Assembly (NCBI RefSeq): GCF_000471905.2
Contig: NW_006498469.1
Span: forward strand, 466,994 to 530,993
From: Amborella trichopoda
Lineage: Eukaryota; Streptophyta; Magnoliopsida; Amborellales; Amborellaceae
Length of the DNA: 64,000 nt
Direction: 5' to 3'
The position numbers and the translations under genes are program-made. The notes under the pieces were generated by a model. That model was not told the origin of the DNA and did no database searches. It saw only the letters and a list, made by a program, of their open reading frames with translations. This document shows, in pieces, positions 50,401-60,356 of the stretch. Within the stretch, counting starts at the first letter, position 1, and every line of letters starts with the position of its first letter.

Positions 50401-53400
50401 GTTCGTGTTGGTGTTGTTCTTATTCTTGTTGTTATTTTTGTTGTAGTTTATGTTGTTATTGTTGTTGTTATTGTTATTTTTGTTGATCTTTTTCATCTTC
50501 TTCTTGTTCTTATTGTTGTAGTTCTTGTTTTATTCTTGTTTTATTCTTGTTTTCGTTGTTTTTGTTCTTGTTGTCGTTGTTTTTGTTATTATTATTATTT
50601 TTGTTCTTATTATTGTTCTTGTTCTAGTTCTTCTTGTTGTTGTTTTTCTTGTTCTTATAGTTATTCTCGTTGTTTTTGTTTTTGTTCTTATCCTTATTGT
50701 TGTTGTTGTTGTTCTTAATCTTGTTGTTCTTGGTGTTGTTGTTCTTTTTCTTTTTCTTTTTCTTATTCTTGTTCTTGTTATCGTTCTTGTTGTTGTTGTT
50801 ATTGTTGTTATTCATTTTCTTATTCTTGTTCTTGTTGTTATTTTTATGATTGTTGTTCTTGTTCTTGTTCTTATCTTTCTTGTTCTTGTTATTCTTATTT
50901 TAGTATTTGTTCTTATTCTTGTTCATGTTATTGTTGTTTTTGTCCTTATTCTTTTGTTCTTTATGTTGTTCTTGTCTTGTTGTATTTTTGTTCTGGTTCT
51001 TGTTGTTGTTCTTGTTTTTATTATTGTTAATGTTCTTGTTGTTATTCTTATTGTGGTTGTTGATGTTCTTGTTCTTATTCTGATTTTTATTCATATTTTT
51101 TTTATTCGTCTTCTTATTTTTGTTGTTGTTATTATTCTTATTCTCGTACTTGTTCTTGTTCTTTTTATTGTTCTTGTTTTTTTTTGTTATTGTGTTCTTG
51201 TTTTTGTTTTTGTACTCATTCTTGTTCTTCTTGTTATCGTTGTTGTTCTTTTTCTTGTACTAGTTCTTGTTGTTGTTGTTGTTTTTATTCTTATTCTTGT
51301 TCTTGCTCTTGTTCTTGTTCTTGTTGTTATTATTCTTGTTCTTTTTTTTTTTAATGTTCTTGTTATTATTATTTTTTTCTGCGTCTTGTACTTGTTGTTC
51401 TTGTTCTTATTCGAGTTCTTGTACTTGTTCTTGTTATTGTTCTTATTCTTGTTGTTGTTCTTATTTTTTTTTTATTCTTATTGTTGTTATTTCTTGTTGT
51501 TGTTCTTATACTTGTCCTTGTTGTTTTTCATGTTCTTATTCTTGTTCTTCTTCTTGTTTTTGTTCTTATTCTTGTTCATGTTCATGTTGTTATTGTTATT
51601 GTTCATGTTTTTATTCTTGATGTTCTTGTTCTTGTTTTTGTTGTTCTTGTTATTGTTCTTTTTCTTGTTCTTGTTCTTCTTGTTGTTATTTTTGTTCTTC
51701 TCATGTTGTTTTTTCTGGTTCTTGATGTTCTTGTTGTTGTTTTTATTCTAGTTCATATTGTTGTTGTTGTTTTTATTCTAGTTCATATTGTTGTTGTTAT
51801 TTTTATTGTTCTTGCTCTTGTTGTTCTAGTTCTTGTTATTGTTCTTATTCTTGTTGTTGTTCTTGTTGTTGTCTTGTTCTTGTTTTAATTCATTTTATTG
51901 TTATTGTTTTTATTCTTGTTATTATTCGTGTTCATGTTGTTATTGTTCTTGTTCATGTTGTTATTGTTCGTGTTCATGTTGTTGTTGTTTTTGTTGTTAA
52001 GGGTGTTCTTGTTCTTTTTGTTCTTATTGTTATTGGTGGTCTCTTTTTTTCTTATTGTTGTTGTTGTTTTTGTTCATGTTCTTGTACTTGTTCTTGGTTG
52101 TTCTTGTTCTTGTTGTTGTTGTTGTTCTTATTCTTGTTTTTGTTTTTTATTTTGGGTCTTGTTCTTGTTCATGTTGTTGTTCGTGTTTTTGTTGTGTATT
52201 CTTGTTATTTTTTCTGAACATGTTGTTGTTGTTGTTGTTGTTGTTATTCTTGTTTTTGTTTTTATTTTGGGTCTTGTTCTTGTTCATGTTGTTGTTCGTG
52301 TTTTTGTTGTGTATTCTTATTATTTTTTCTTACTCTTGTTGTTGTTATTTTTATTTTATTTTTGTTCTTGTTTTTTTGTTATTGTTTTTATTGTTCTTTG
52401 TTCTTTTTCTTTTTCTTGTTACTTTTCTTATTCTTGTTCTTTTTTTTTCTTGTTCTTGTTCTTCTTTTTGTTGTTGTTCTTGTTGTTCTTTTTCTTGTTC
52501 TTGTTACTGTTGTTGTTCTTGATATTGTTGTTGTTGTTGATGTATTTGTTCTTGTTGTCATTGTTGTTGTTTTTTTATCTTGTTTTTTGTGTTTCTTATT
52601 GTTGTTCGTGTTGTGGTTGTTATTGTTGTTGTTATCCTTTCTTTTTCTTGTAGTTGTTCTTGTGGTTGTTGCTCTTTTTTTATTCTTGTTCTTGTTCTTA
52701 TTCTTATTATTGTTGTTGTTGTTGTTGTTGTTGTTGTTCTTGTTCTTATTCTTATTCTTATTCTTATTGCTGTTGTTGTTGTTGTTGTTGTTGTTTTTGT
52801 TGTAGTTTCTTATTCTTGTTGTTGTTGGTGTGCTTTTTCTTATTCTTGTTGTAGTTCTTGTTCTTATTCTTGTTTTTGTTATTGTTCTTGTTTTTTATCT
52901 TGTTATTGTTCTTATTATTCTTGTTGTTGTCGTTGTTGTTATTCTTGTTTTTACTATTGTTCTTGTTGTTGTTCTTGTTCTTCTTGTTACTGTTGTTGGT
53001 TTTTTTGTTTTAATAGTTCTTGTTGTTGTTGTTCTTGATCTTGTTGTTCTTGGTGTTGTTTTTCTTGTTCATGTTGTCGTTCTTCTTGTTGTTGTTACTA
53101 TTGTTGTTATTCTTTTACTTGTTCTTGTTCTTGTTATTTTTTTGTTGTTGATGTTCTTGTTGTTGTTGTTAATGTTCTTATTCTTGTCTTTCTTGCTCTT
53201 GTTATTTTTGTTCTAGTACTTGTTCTTGTTTATGTTGTTTTTGTTATTGTTCTTTTCATCTTTATGTTGTTGTTGTTGTGTTCTTCTTCTTCTTCTTTTT
53301 CTTCTTATTGTTGTTCTGCTTCTTGTTGTTATCCTTATTGGTCTTGTTCTTGTTCTTATTATTGTTCTTGTTCTTATTGTGGTTGTTGATGTTCATGTTC

Positions 53401-54057
53401 TTTTTTTTATTATTATTCTGCTTGTTTTTGTTATTATTGTTATTGTTCTTGTACTAATTGTTGTTGTTCTTGTTTTTTGTTCTTGTTGTTCTTGTTCTTA
53501 TTTTTGTTCTTGTTCTTGTTTTAGTTCGTGTTCTTGTTGTTATTATTCTTGTTCTTGTTCTTGTTCTTGTTCTTATTTTTATTTTTGTTCTTATTCTTGT
53601 TTTAGTTCTTATTCTTATTGTTATTATTCTTGTTCTTGTTATTGTTCTTATTCTTATTCTTTTTCTCTATATGTTATTGTTGTTGTTGTTGGTATTCTTG
53701 TGTTTGTACTTGTCCGTGTTTTTTTTTATCTTATTCTTGTTCTTGTTCATGTTGTTGTTGTTCATGTACATGTTCTTATTCTTGATGTTATTGTTATTGT
53801 TCTTGTTCTTGTTAATCTTGTTATTATTCTTGTTTTTGTTGTTGTTATTGTTTTTGTTGTTGTTCTTGTTTTTGTTGTTGTTATTCTTGTTATTGTTTTT
53901 GTTATTGTTCTCTTTCTTGTTCTTATTCTTGTTCTTGTTCTTGTTTTTCTTGTTCTTATTGTTCTTGTTCTTTGTTGTTCTTCTTATTGTTAATGTTGTT
54001 GTTGTTATTATTTTTTATTTTATTATTGTTCTTGTTCTTGTTTTCTTGTTTTTCTTT

Positions 54058-54089
<32 letters not shown>

Positions 54090-54500
54090 CTTGTACTTTT
54101 ACTTGTTGTTATTGTTCTTGTTCTAGTTCTTGTACTTCTACTTATTGTTCTTGTTCTTGTTTTTTTTCTTTTTCTTGTTCTTATTGTTCTTATTGTTGTT
54201 GTTCTTGTACTTGTTTTTGTTCTTCCTGTTCTTGTTCTTGTTCTTATTCTTGTTTTGGTTCTTGTTCTAGTTATTGTTATTGTTCTTGTTCTTCTTCTTC
54301 TTGTTATTTTTAGTTCTTGTTTTTATTGTTGTTATTGTTGTTCTCTTTCTTGTACTTGTCCTTCTTGTTATTCTTGTTGTTCTTGTTCTTTTTTCTTCGT
54401 CGTATTCTTGTTTTTTATCATTGTTGTTTTTATTCTTGTTCTTGTTGTTCTTGTTCTTTTTTCTTCGTCGTATTCTTGTTTTTTATCATTGTTGTTCTTA
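50400..54500. repeat. Last higher-order copy, ends inside D
   Basis: Variant E near 50400, A 51090, B 51999 (A to B only 909 bp, so a deletion), C 53667, then D. The array stops within the D segment. The D core occurs twice at the very end with CGTCG in place of GGTCG (54398 and 54466, period 68 bp). Confidence 0.7.
52120..52335. repeat. 115-bp local duplication with private variants
   Basis: TTTGGGTCTTG occurs at 52151 and 52266, each followed by the private variant GTTCGTGTTTTTG. The first copy ends in TTTTTTCTGAACATG, one of the few places in the array with a GAACA motif. Shared private variants indicate a recent event. Confidence 0.85.
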
Positions 54501-54751
54501 TATACTACACATATATGCTTGTTGTGTATTTTGATATTTGTATATGTACAATATGTATATACTTATATGTTTATGCGTGCACGTATACATTAGGTATCAG
54601 CTATATATATTATTATTAGTGTGTGAAAAATACATTGATGTGTGTGTGATGTCTGTGTGGACAATGTGTATATACTGATATATGTGTATGTGTGAAATGC
54701 ATAACTGTATATATACAGTTATGAACATATATGTACACTGATTTATATATT

Positions 54752-54832
54752 ACACACACGCACTCACACTCACACTCACACTCACACTCACACTCACACT
54801 CACACTCACACTTGCACTCACACTCACATTCA
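54752..54832. repeat. (CTCACA)n microsatellite
   Basis: About twelve CTCACA hexamers with minor substitutions (CTTGCA, CTCACG). Similar runs occur at 55240-55310 and 56150-56362, each following a TTATATACTACA-type stretch, so the run is part of the diverged local unit. Confidence 0.95.
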
Positions 54833-56149
54833 TAGTTATACACACTTATAGATATATTTATTACACATATATGCGTATTGTGTATGGACTGATGTGTGTA
54901 TATATGATATGTACACTGATTTATATACTACATCCATATACCCACACACACACACGTGCACTCATACTCTCACTTACACACACATTCACATCACACTCAT
55001 ACTCACAGATATAAATATATTACATATATATGTATGTTGTGTATAGACTGATGTATGTATATATATGATATGTATATACTGATATATTTATGCGTCTATG
55101 TATACAGTTGCTTGTTATCAGTTATTTACAATTATCAATGTATATATACACTGATATGTACATGCACATACAACCCTTACACGTTGATTAATGCATATAC
55201 AATTATGAAGGTATATATGTATAGTGAGTTATATACTACACCCACACACACACACGCACTCACAATCACACTCACACACACTCATGTCCACTCTCACACT
55301 CACACTCACATATATATATATATATTACACATATATGCATGTTGTGTATGGACTGATGTGTGTATATATACACATATATACGATATGTATATACTATGTA
55401 TACAGTTGCTTGCTTTCAGTTTTATATAATTATCAAAGTATATACGCACGCATATGTGCACGCACATGCATTCCATGTACTTATTAGCAGTTTATATTTA
55501 TATATAGTGTGTATATATACGATATGTATATACTGATATGCTTATACGTTTATGTATAAACTTACTAATTATATATACACTGATATGCACACACACATGT
55601 ACTCTTACGCATTGATAGTGCTTACATATATTTCTATATAAACAAATATAAATGACCATATGGGCACATTTTATCATATTTTACAGTTATTAGCGTATAT
55701 GTACACTGATATGTATATACGCACACTCATATTCATATGTTTAAAGGGTTTATATATACACTAATGCATAAGAGCATGTATATACTTATTATCAGTGATA
55801 TATAGAGTTGTTAGCACAATTTGTTTACGTATTAATATATAACAATATATATCGTTGTTTTCGGTGTATATATATATACCGATGCATATAACCATACAAT
55901 ACATTAATTATTAGTTTGTATAAAATACATTGATATGTGTTTATGTATTTGTGATATTTGTATATATACGCTGTGTATATACTGATATACGATGTGTATA
56001 TACTGATAGGTGTGTATATGTAAAGTGCATAACTGTTTATATACACTGCACTAATATATAGTTTTTTACAGACATTGATGTGTATGACCATATATACAAT
56101 ATTTATCAGTTTAAACAGTTATGAACATATATGTACACTGATTTATATG

Positions 56150-56365
56150 CTACACACACACACCCACACTGACACTCATACTCACACACACGCACACTCA
56201 CATTCTTACTCACATACACACACTCACACTCACACTCATACTCACACACACACACACACACACTCACTCACACTCACACTCACACTCATTCACACTCACA
56301 CACACACACACACTCACACTCACACTCACACACACACACACTCACACTAACACTCACACTCCCAG
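56150..56365. repeat. Compound (CA)n/(CTCACA)n microsatellite
   Basis: Alternating CA dinucleotide runs and CTCACA hexamers over about 215 bp, the longest block of this type in the window. Confidence 0.95.
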
Positions 56366-56676
56366 ATATATATACTACACATATGTGCGTGTTATATATG
56401 AACTGATGTGAATATTTATATGATATGTATAAACTGATATGTTTATGCGTGCATGTATATAGTTGCTTGCATATGTTTATGCGTGCATGTATATATACAA
56501 TTATGAATGTATATATACACTGCTATGAGCATGCTCATGCACCCTAACTCGTAGATAAGTGTATATATATTGTGTATGTATACACTAATACATGCATTCT
56601 ATATACACTGAAATATGTGAACCATACAACACATTTGTTATCAGTTATACATATAGTTATTAGTGTGTAAAAAATA

Positions 56677-56735
56677 TACACTCACACTCACACTCGCACT
56701 CGCACTCGCACTCGCACTCACACGCACATTCACTC
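56677..56735. repeat. (CTCACA)n grading into (CTCGCA)n
   Basis: Four CTCGCA hexamers sit inside a CTCACA run. This is the last simple-sequence block before more complex, retroelement-like DNA starts at about 56740. Confidence 0.93.
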
Positions 56736-56740
56736 ATGCA

Positions 56741-57222
56741 AGAGTAGGTGATTTAGGGAGTGCGTGGGTAATAATTGGATTTCTGAATGATAAATGTTTA
56801 GGGTTGCAATGATTACATAATTAATGACTTCACTAATTGAATGATTATGATTATACTGATTTGCTGATAATTGTCGTTTGAATGTATTATTCGTACTCTC
56901 CATCTTGACCTGATTTTCATTTATGCTAAACCATGGCTTTATATTCACTTACATCACATACACAAGTGCTCTCTGAACTGTGCGACACTATATCTACTTA
57001 CTGAGCTGTATAGCTCATTCCATTATTTCTCCTATCCTTGTAGATTTATAGCGTTAAGTTCAGGGCTTGGAGTTCGTGGTTGAGGCGGGAGGCCAAAGCT
57101 AAACATCTTGAAGAAGGTGCTTAGATCTTGGTTGTGTCTGGGCTGTTTGGCCCTAGGTGTTTGTTCTTGGTTGATATATGTAATATTGGGCCTAAATGCC
57201 CCGAACTGAATGTAATACTTTT

Positions 57223-57266
<44 letters not shown>

Positions 57267-57465
57267 GATGTTTAGGGTTTGGGTTTTCCTATGTTCTTCT
57301 GTTAGTTAAGTTATTGTTCTAGTTCTTTTCCTTGGTTTGCTCAATTACCAAAAATAAAGCGTTGAGTCCACTCCTTCCTGTGTGACAAACGTTACATTGG
57401 TTCACGAAACCGCGCTCGATCGACCGTTGCCACGTAATGTACGGTGGTCGGGGTAGGACATGACA
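56741..57465 (+). mobile_element. Ty3/gypsy-type LTR remnant, 3' (R-U5) end
   Basis: The sequence has the look of a plant gypsy LTR read on the plus strand: a TACTTACTGAGCTGTATAGC segment, a TTTAGGGTTTGGG tract, an AATAAA-type signal near 57352, and a terminal GGTCGGGGTAGGACATGACA ending at 57465. Plant gypsy LTRs often end in a GGTCGGGG...TGACA motif. The 5' edge and any target duplication were not found. No coding sequence is recognised. Assignment is by motif resemblance only. Confidence 0.5.
57229..57264. repeat. (AT)n microsatellite
   Basis: About 18 perfect AT dinucleotides inside the LTR-like segment. Confidence 0.97.
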
Positions 57466-57470
57466 CCAGA

Positions 57471-58308
57471 TGCGCTTACTTTGCACCAAATGAAATTCCA
57501 AAGTTCTGCACAAGTTTCACCTCAACTACCAAGCTCCACAAGATTGGATTCAAACTCAAGGGCTTAAGGCTGGGAGAGGCCTCAAAGCTCAAAGTCTTAA
57601 AGCAAGAGGGTGAGAGCATGGGTGAGAGAGGGCAGTGAGTAGAGAGAGAGAGCAAACGCAAGGGAAGGGTGAGATGGGGGTATTGGTTAGCTTGGGTGGT
57701 GACAACATGCAATTGCCACATGGCATCCAAGAGGGCATGCATGAGGAGAGAGAGAAGGGGATGTATGAGAGACATCATCATGGGATGGAAGCATGCAATT
57801 AACAAGTGGCAAGCAAGAGGAGAGAGAACAAGCAAGCATGGGAGACATCATGATTGTGAGTGCAGCATGAATGTGCCACATGACACACATGCATGGAGAG
57901 AGAGAGAACAAGAGAGAGAAGGAGTTCCCTGACTACCATACACCACAAGCGTCACGCTCATTGGCTCGTGCCCTCAACTTGCATCCAGCCACCCGTGTGC
58001 TCATACTTCTGCGCTTAGCGCCACATTTGCACGCTCTCAACCGCACGCTCGCTGCACTCAAAGGCATTTAACCAATCGCTCTCTATACACGTGCACTCAT
58101 CCACCCGCGCTCAAGAGAGCATCGGTTAACCCGCCCCTAACTGCGCGTTCAAACATTCGGGCCCAAATGCGTGCTCATCTCCGTCCACGCTCTTCACCGA
58201 CTTGTCTACCCGCGCTACGCTCTAACTGCATCCCACCTGCGCGCATTTGCCTACCTGTGCCTAACCGCACATTCTACCATTACTTTTGAAAAATTTCGGG
58301 TCCTTACA
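57471..58308 (-). mobile_element. Ty3/gypsy-like LTR, minus strand (copy 1)
   Basis: Read on the minus strand this block begins at 58308 with TGTAAGGACCCGAAAT, a common start of plant Tekay/Del-type gypsy LTRs. It runs to about 57471. The stop codon of a broken polyprotein frame abuts its first base, so it would be the 3' LTR of a minus-strand element. Its body from 57473 to about 58276 is repeated in direct orientation at 60357-61156, with many substitutions and small indels. It contains GAGAGA-rich stretches and no gene. Confidence 0.6.
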
Positions 58309-58440
58309 TCATCCCCCTTTAAAACGGACTTTGTTCTCAAAATCATTACTTGAGAATCAAATAAATGGGGGTATGAAAATGACACTCTTCTCCAAACAAT
58401 CTACTGAGGCATGATGAGCATACGACCAACCCATGCCTCA
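58309..58440 (-). pseudogene. Broken gypsy polyprotein C-terminus
   Basis: On the minus strand a short frame reads NDFENKVRFKGG and stops at TGA (58309-58311), immediately before the LTR start. This resembles the (L)EDKVxxxGG tail typical of plant gypsy polyproteins. Just upstream, in another frame, SFSYPHLFDSQ and, further up, HHAS are reminiscent of the W-S-H-H...E-R-E...YPHLF stretch after the integrase. The pieces are in different frames and separated by stops, so the gene is frameshifted and dead. Integrase and reverse transcriptase domains were not found in this window. Confidence 0.5.
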
Positions 58441-58760
58441 GGAGGGTGCTAAAATCCTAGTCATCCAAAAGAATCAAATTTATGGTTAAGACTCTACCTC
58501 CCAATCGTATCACACAGTACCTAAGCTCTAAATCAGGCACTAGAGAGTCCCCCAAGAAGGTGTACACACTAAGGCATGATCAAGAAGTGCAGATTCATTG
58601 CTTAAGTAACGTACAAAATGAGGTGCTATGGTATCAAAGCATGTGCACTCCCACCTGAGTGGTACTCGCTACCTCTGGTCACAGTCTCGTACCCTGTTGC
58701 TCTCCGGTGGGTGCGGTAGGGGGTAGGAGGCAAGACTGTGACAGTTTATGGTATCAGTGC
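58441..58760. other. Non-coding gypsy-internal sequence with two TGGTATCA motifs
   Basis: No gene is visible. TGGTATCA occurs at 58629-58636 and 58749-58756, exactly 120 bp apart. Each is followed within a few bases by GCATGTGCA. The motif matches the core of the initiator-methionine tRNA primer-binding site used by many plant LTR elements. The second copy lies just after a CTGTGACA, as expected if a plus-strand LTR ended there. A 10-bp inverted repeat (GTCACAGTCT, 58678-58687 and 58733-58742) lies between the two. The primer-site reading is an inference. Confidence 0.35.
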
Positions 58761-58769
58761 ATGTGCATA

Positions 58770-59410
58770 TCATGTCATAACAGAACATGTCTTACTACAT
58801 GTGTTTTTATCACAACAAAGCTTATATCATTATCTTGCATTCATATCGTAACTGAACATGTCTTACTACATGCATTCACTTCATATCATAGCATATATCA
58901 ATATTTTGCATTCATATCATAACTAAGCATATCTTACTACATGTATTCACATCATAACAGAACTTATTTCAATATTATGCATTCATATCATAACTGAGCA
59001 TGTCTTACTACATGCATTCACGTCATAAAATAACTTATTTCAATATTATGCATTCATATCATAATTGAGCATGTCTTACTATATGCATTTAGATCATAAC
59101 AAGACTTATTTCAATATTATGTATTCATATCATAATTGAGCATGTCTTATTACATGCATTCACATCATAACAGAACTTATTTCAATATCATGCATTCATA
59201 TCATAACTGAGCATGTCTTACTACTTGCATTCACATCATAACAGAACTTATTTAAATATCATGCATTCATATCATAACTGAGCATGTCTTACTACATGCA
59301 TTCACATCATAATAGAACTTATTTTAATATTATGCATGCATATCATAACTGAGCATCACTTACTACATATATTCACATCATAACATAACATAGTTTATTA
59401 TTATACATTC
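58770..59410. repeat. 71-bp minisatellite, about nine units, no indels
   Basis: The core CATGTCTTACTACATG recurs with starts at 58786, 58857, 58928, 58999, 59070, 59141, 59212, 59283 and 59354, always 71 bp apart. Each unit also contains TCATATCATAACTGAGC and TCACATCATAACAGAAC. Units differ only by substitutions; the outer ones are most diverged and the middle ones most alike. AT-rich, non-coding, inside the decayed retroelement region. Confidence 0.96.
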
Positions 59411-59540
59411 ATATCATAACTAAGCCTATGCATTCATTTCATGACAGGGAATGCATTCATTTCATGTTCACATCATACTATATAGCGGTGTTATAGATAT
59501 CACTACATTGTTTTGCTGGAAATAGTTTGGAAGTTATGCG
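59411..59540. other. Spacer between two tandem repeats
   Basis: AT-rich sequence with two further degenerate TTCATTTCATG segments and no gene. It probably belongs to the same retroelement-derived stretch as its neighbours. Confidence 0.4.
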
Positions 59541-59544
59541 TATT

Positions 59545-60010
59545 TATCTATGAGACTTACTCATATTTCAATTAGAAGTAGTTTGGCCTCAATTTGATAT
59601 ATTTTGGTAAATGAATAGTTCTATACAAAAACACAAAACAGTTCTTAAAAATCACAGCAGAAATTTTAGTGTGACACTCTCATAAAAAAATAAGCATAAC
59701 TTCCAAATTACAAAGAATTTTATCATGATTCCTAAACCATTTTTGAAGTAGACTCAGTCATATTTTAATTAGAAGTGGTTTGGCCTCAATCTGATATATT
59801 TTGGTTAGTAAAAAGTTCTATACAAAACACATAACTGTTCTGAAAAATCATAGCAGAAATTCTAGTGTGACACTCTTATAGAAAAATAGGCATATATTCC
59901 AAACTACCGAGAATTTTATCATGATTCCAAAATTATTTTTGAAGTAGACTCACTCATATTTCATTTAGAAGTGGTTTAGCCTCAATATGATATATTTTGG
60001 TTAGTAAAAA
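59545..60010. repeat. About 197-bp tandem repeat, 2.4 copies
   Basis: A segment with TTAGAAGTGGTTTGGCCTC and TGATATATTTTGG occurs three times. Its TCATATTT start is at 59561, 59758 and 59954 (periods 197 and 196 bp). Between them, ATCACAGCAGAAATT, TGTGACACTCT and TTTTATCATGATTCC recur in order. It is non-coding and resembles the internally repeated AT-rich part of long plant gypsy LTRs or untranslated regions. Confidence 0.9.
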
Positions 60011-60356
60011 ACTCAACACAAAGATACGTAAAATCCTTGGAATTTCATTTATCAAATCTGATATGCTTCAGAAAATGGTAAATAACTTTTAAACCGTAAG
60101 GGATATTAACAAGAGGTCTTTTTCATGATAAAATAGACTCAATGAGCTACGTTTTCATAAAATTTCATGATCTATGGAGATATATAGGATTCTCATATAA
60201 TTTCTCAAACCGGAGCCACAGTTCTGGAAAACAGAGTACACTCTAGCTGGATTTTAGTAACCATTTTCACACCCGTACTCATACTTAAATTTCATACTCT
60301 GATAATCTAAAGAAACATGCATCAATCAAAAACATGAAAACATGGAAACCATATCC
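60011..60356. other. Unassigned AT-rich retroelement-like sequence
   Basis: No open frame of substance, no RNA gene and no repeat relationship to the rest of the window was seen. It is continuous with the repeats on both sides and is probably internal or LTR sequence of the minus-strand gypsy-like element. Confidence 0.35.

Larger units (their letters stand above)
1..54500. repeat. Giant TTN-register trinucleotide array
   Basis: A 54.5-kb tract is built almost entirely from plus-strand triplets TTG, TTC, TTA and TTT, so two adjacent non-T bases are rare. The register slips repeatedly, so no one reading phase runs through. The minus strand is the matching NAA tract. In pure TTN register the plus-strand frames give V/L/I/F, L/F and C/S/Y/F codons and never a stop. 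On the minus strand, N/K and T/R/I/K frames are also open. This explains the dense spurious reading frames, which reach over 700 codons. I see no promoter, splice structure, normal amino-acid composition or RNA gene inside. The tract is open at the left edge and stops sharply at its right end. It has higher-order structure, annotated separately. A satellite-like or expanded-microsatellite origin is inferred. Confidence 0.95.
54501..56740. repeat. AT/CA-rich cryptic satellite next to the TTN array
   Basis: Low-complexity sequence of an entirely different type from the TTN tract. Diverged units share the order ATTACACATATATGC, then TTGTGTATGGACTGATGTG, then ATATGATATGTATATACTGA. They start near 54502, 54862, 55020, 55324 and 56372, so spacing is irregular. 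Between them lie AT-rich stretches and CACACT runs. I see no credible gene; short reading frames here are Y/I/H/T-rich simple-sequence artefacts. Confidence 0.82.

Noticed and set aside
1..54500. CRISPR array or other regularly spaced repeat-spacer system
   Set aside because: Repeats are not separated by unique spacers, the unit is about 5.4 kb, and the context is a plant chromosome.
54614..54843. Cys/Glu-alternating minus-strand frame over the CTCACA run
   Set aside because: It is a translation of the hexamer microsatellite and has no recognisable domain or start context.
57270..57285. Telomere-like TTTAGGG motif (also near 56797, and TAGGGTTAGGG near 61931)
   Set aside because: Only isolated single or double copies with no tandem run, so not a telomere or interstitial telomeric array.
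57444..58071. Short frames in the gypsy-like block (for example 57669-57932 and 57476-57835)
   Set aside because: The equivalent frames in the second block copy (60357-61156) are disrupted by indels, and no domain is recognisable.
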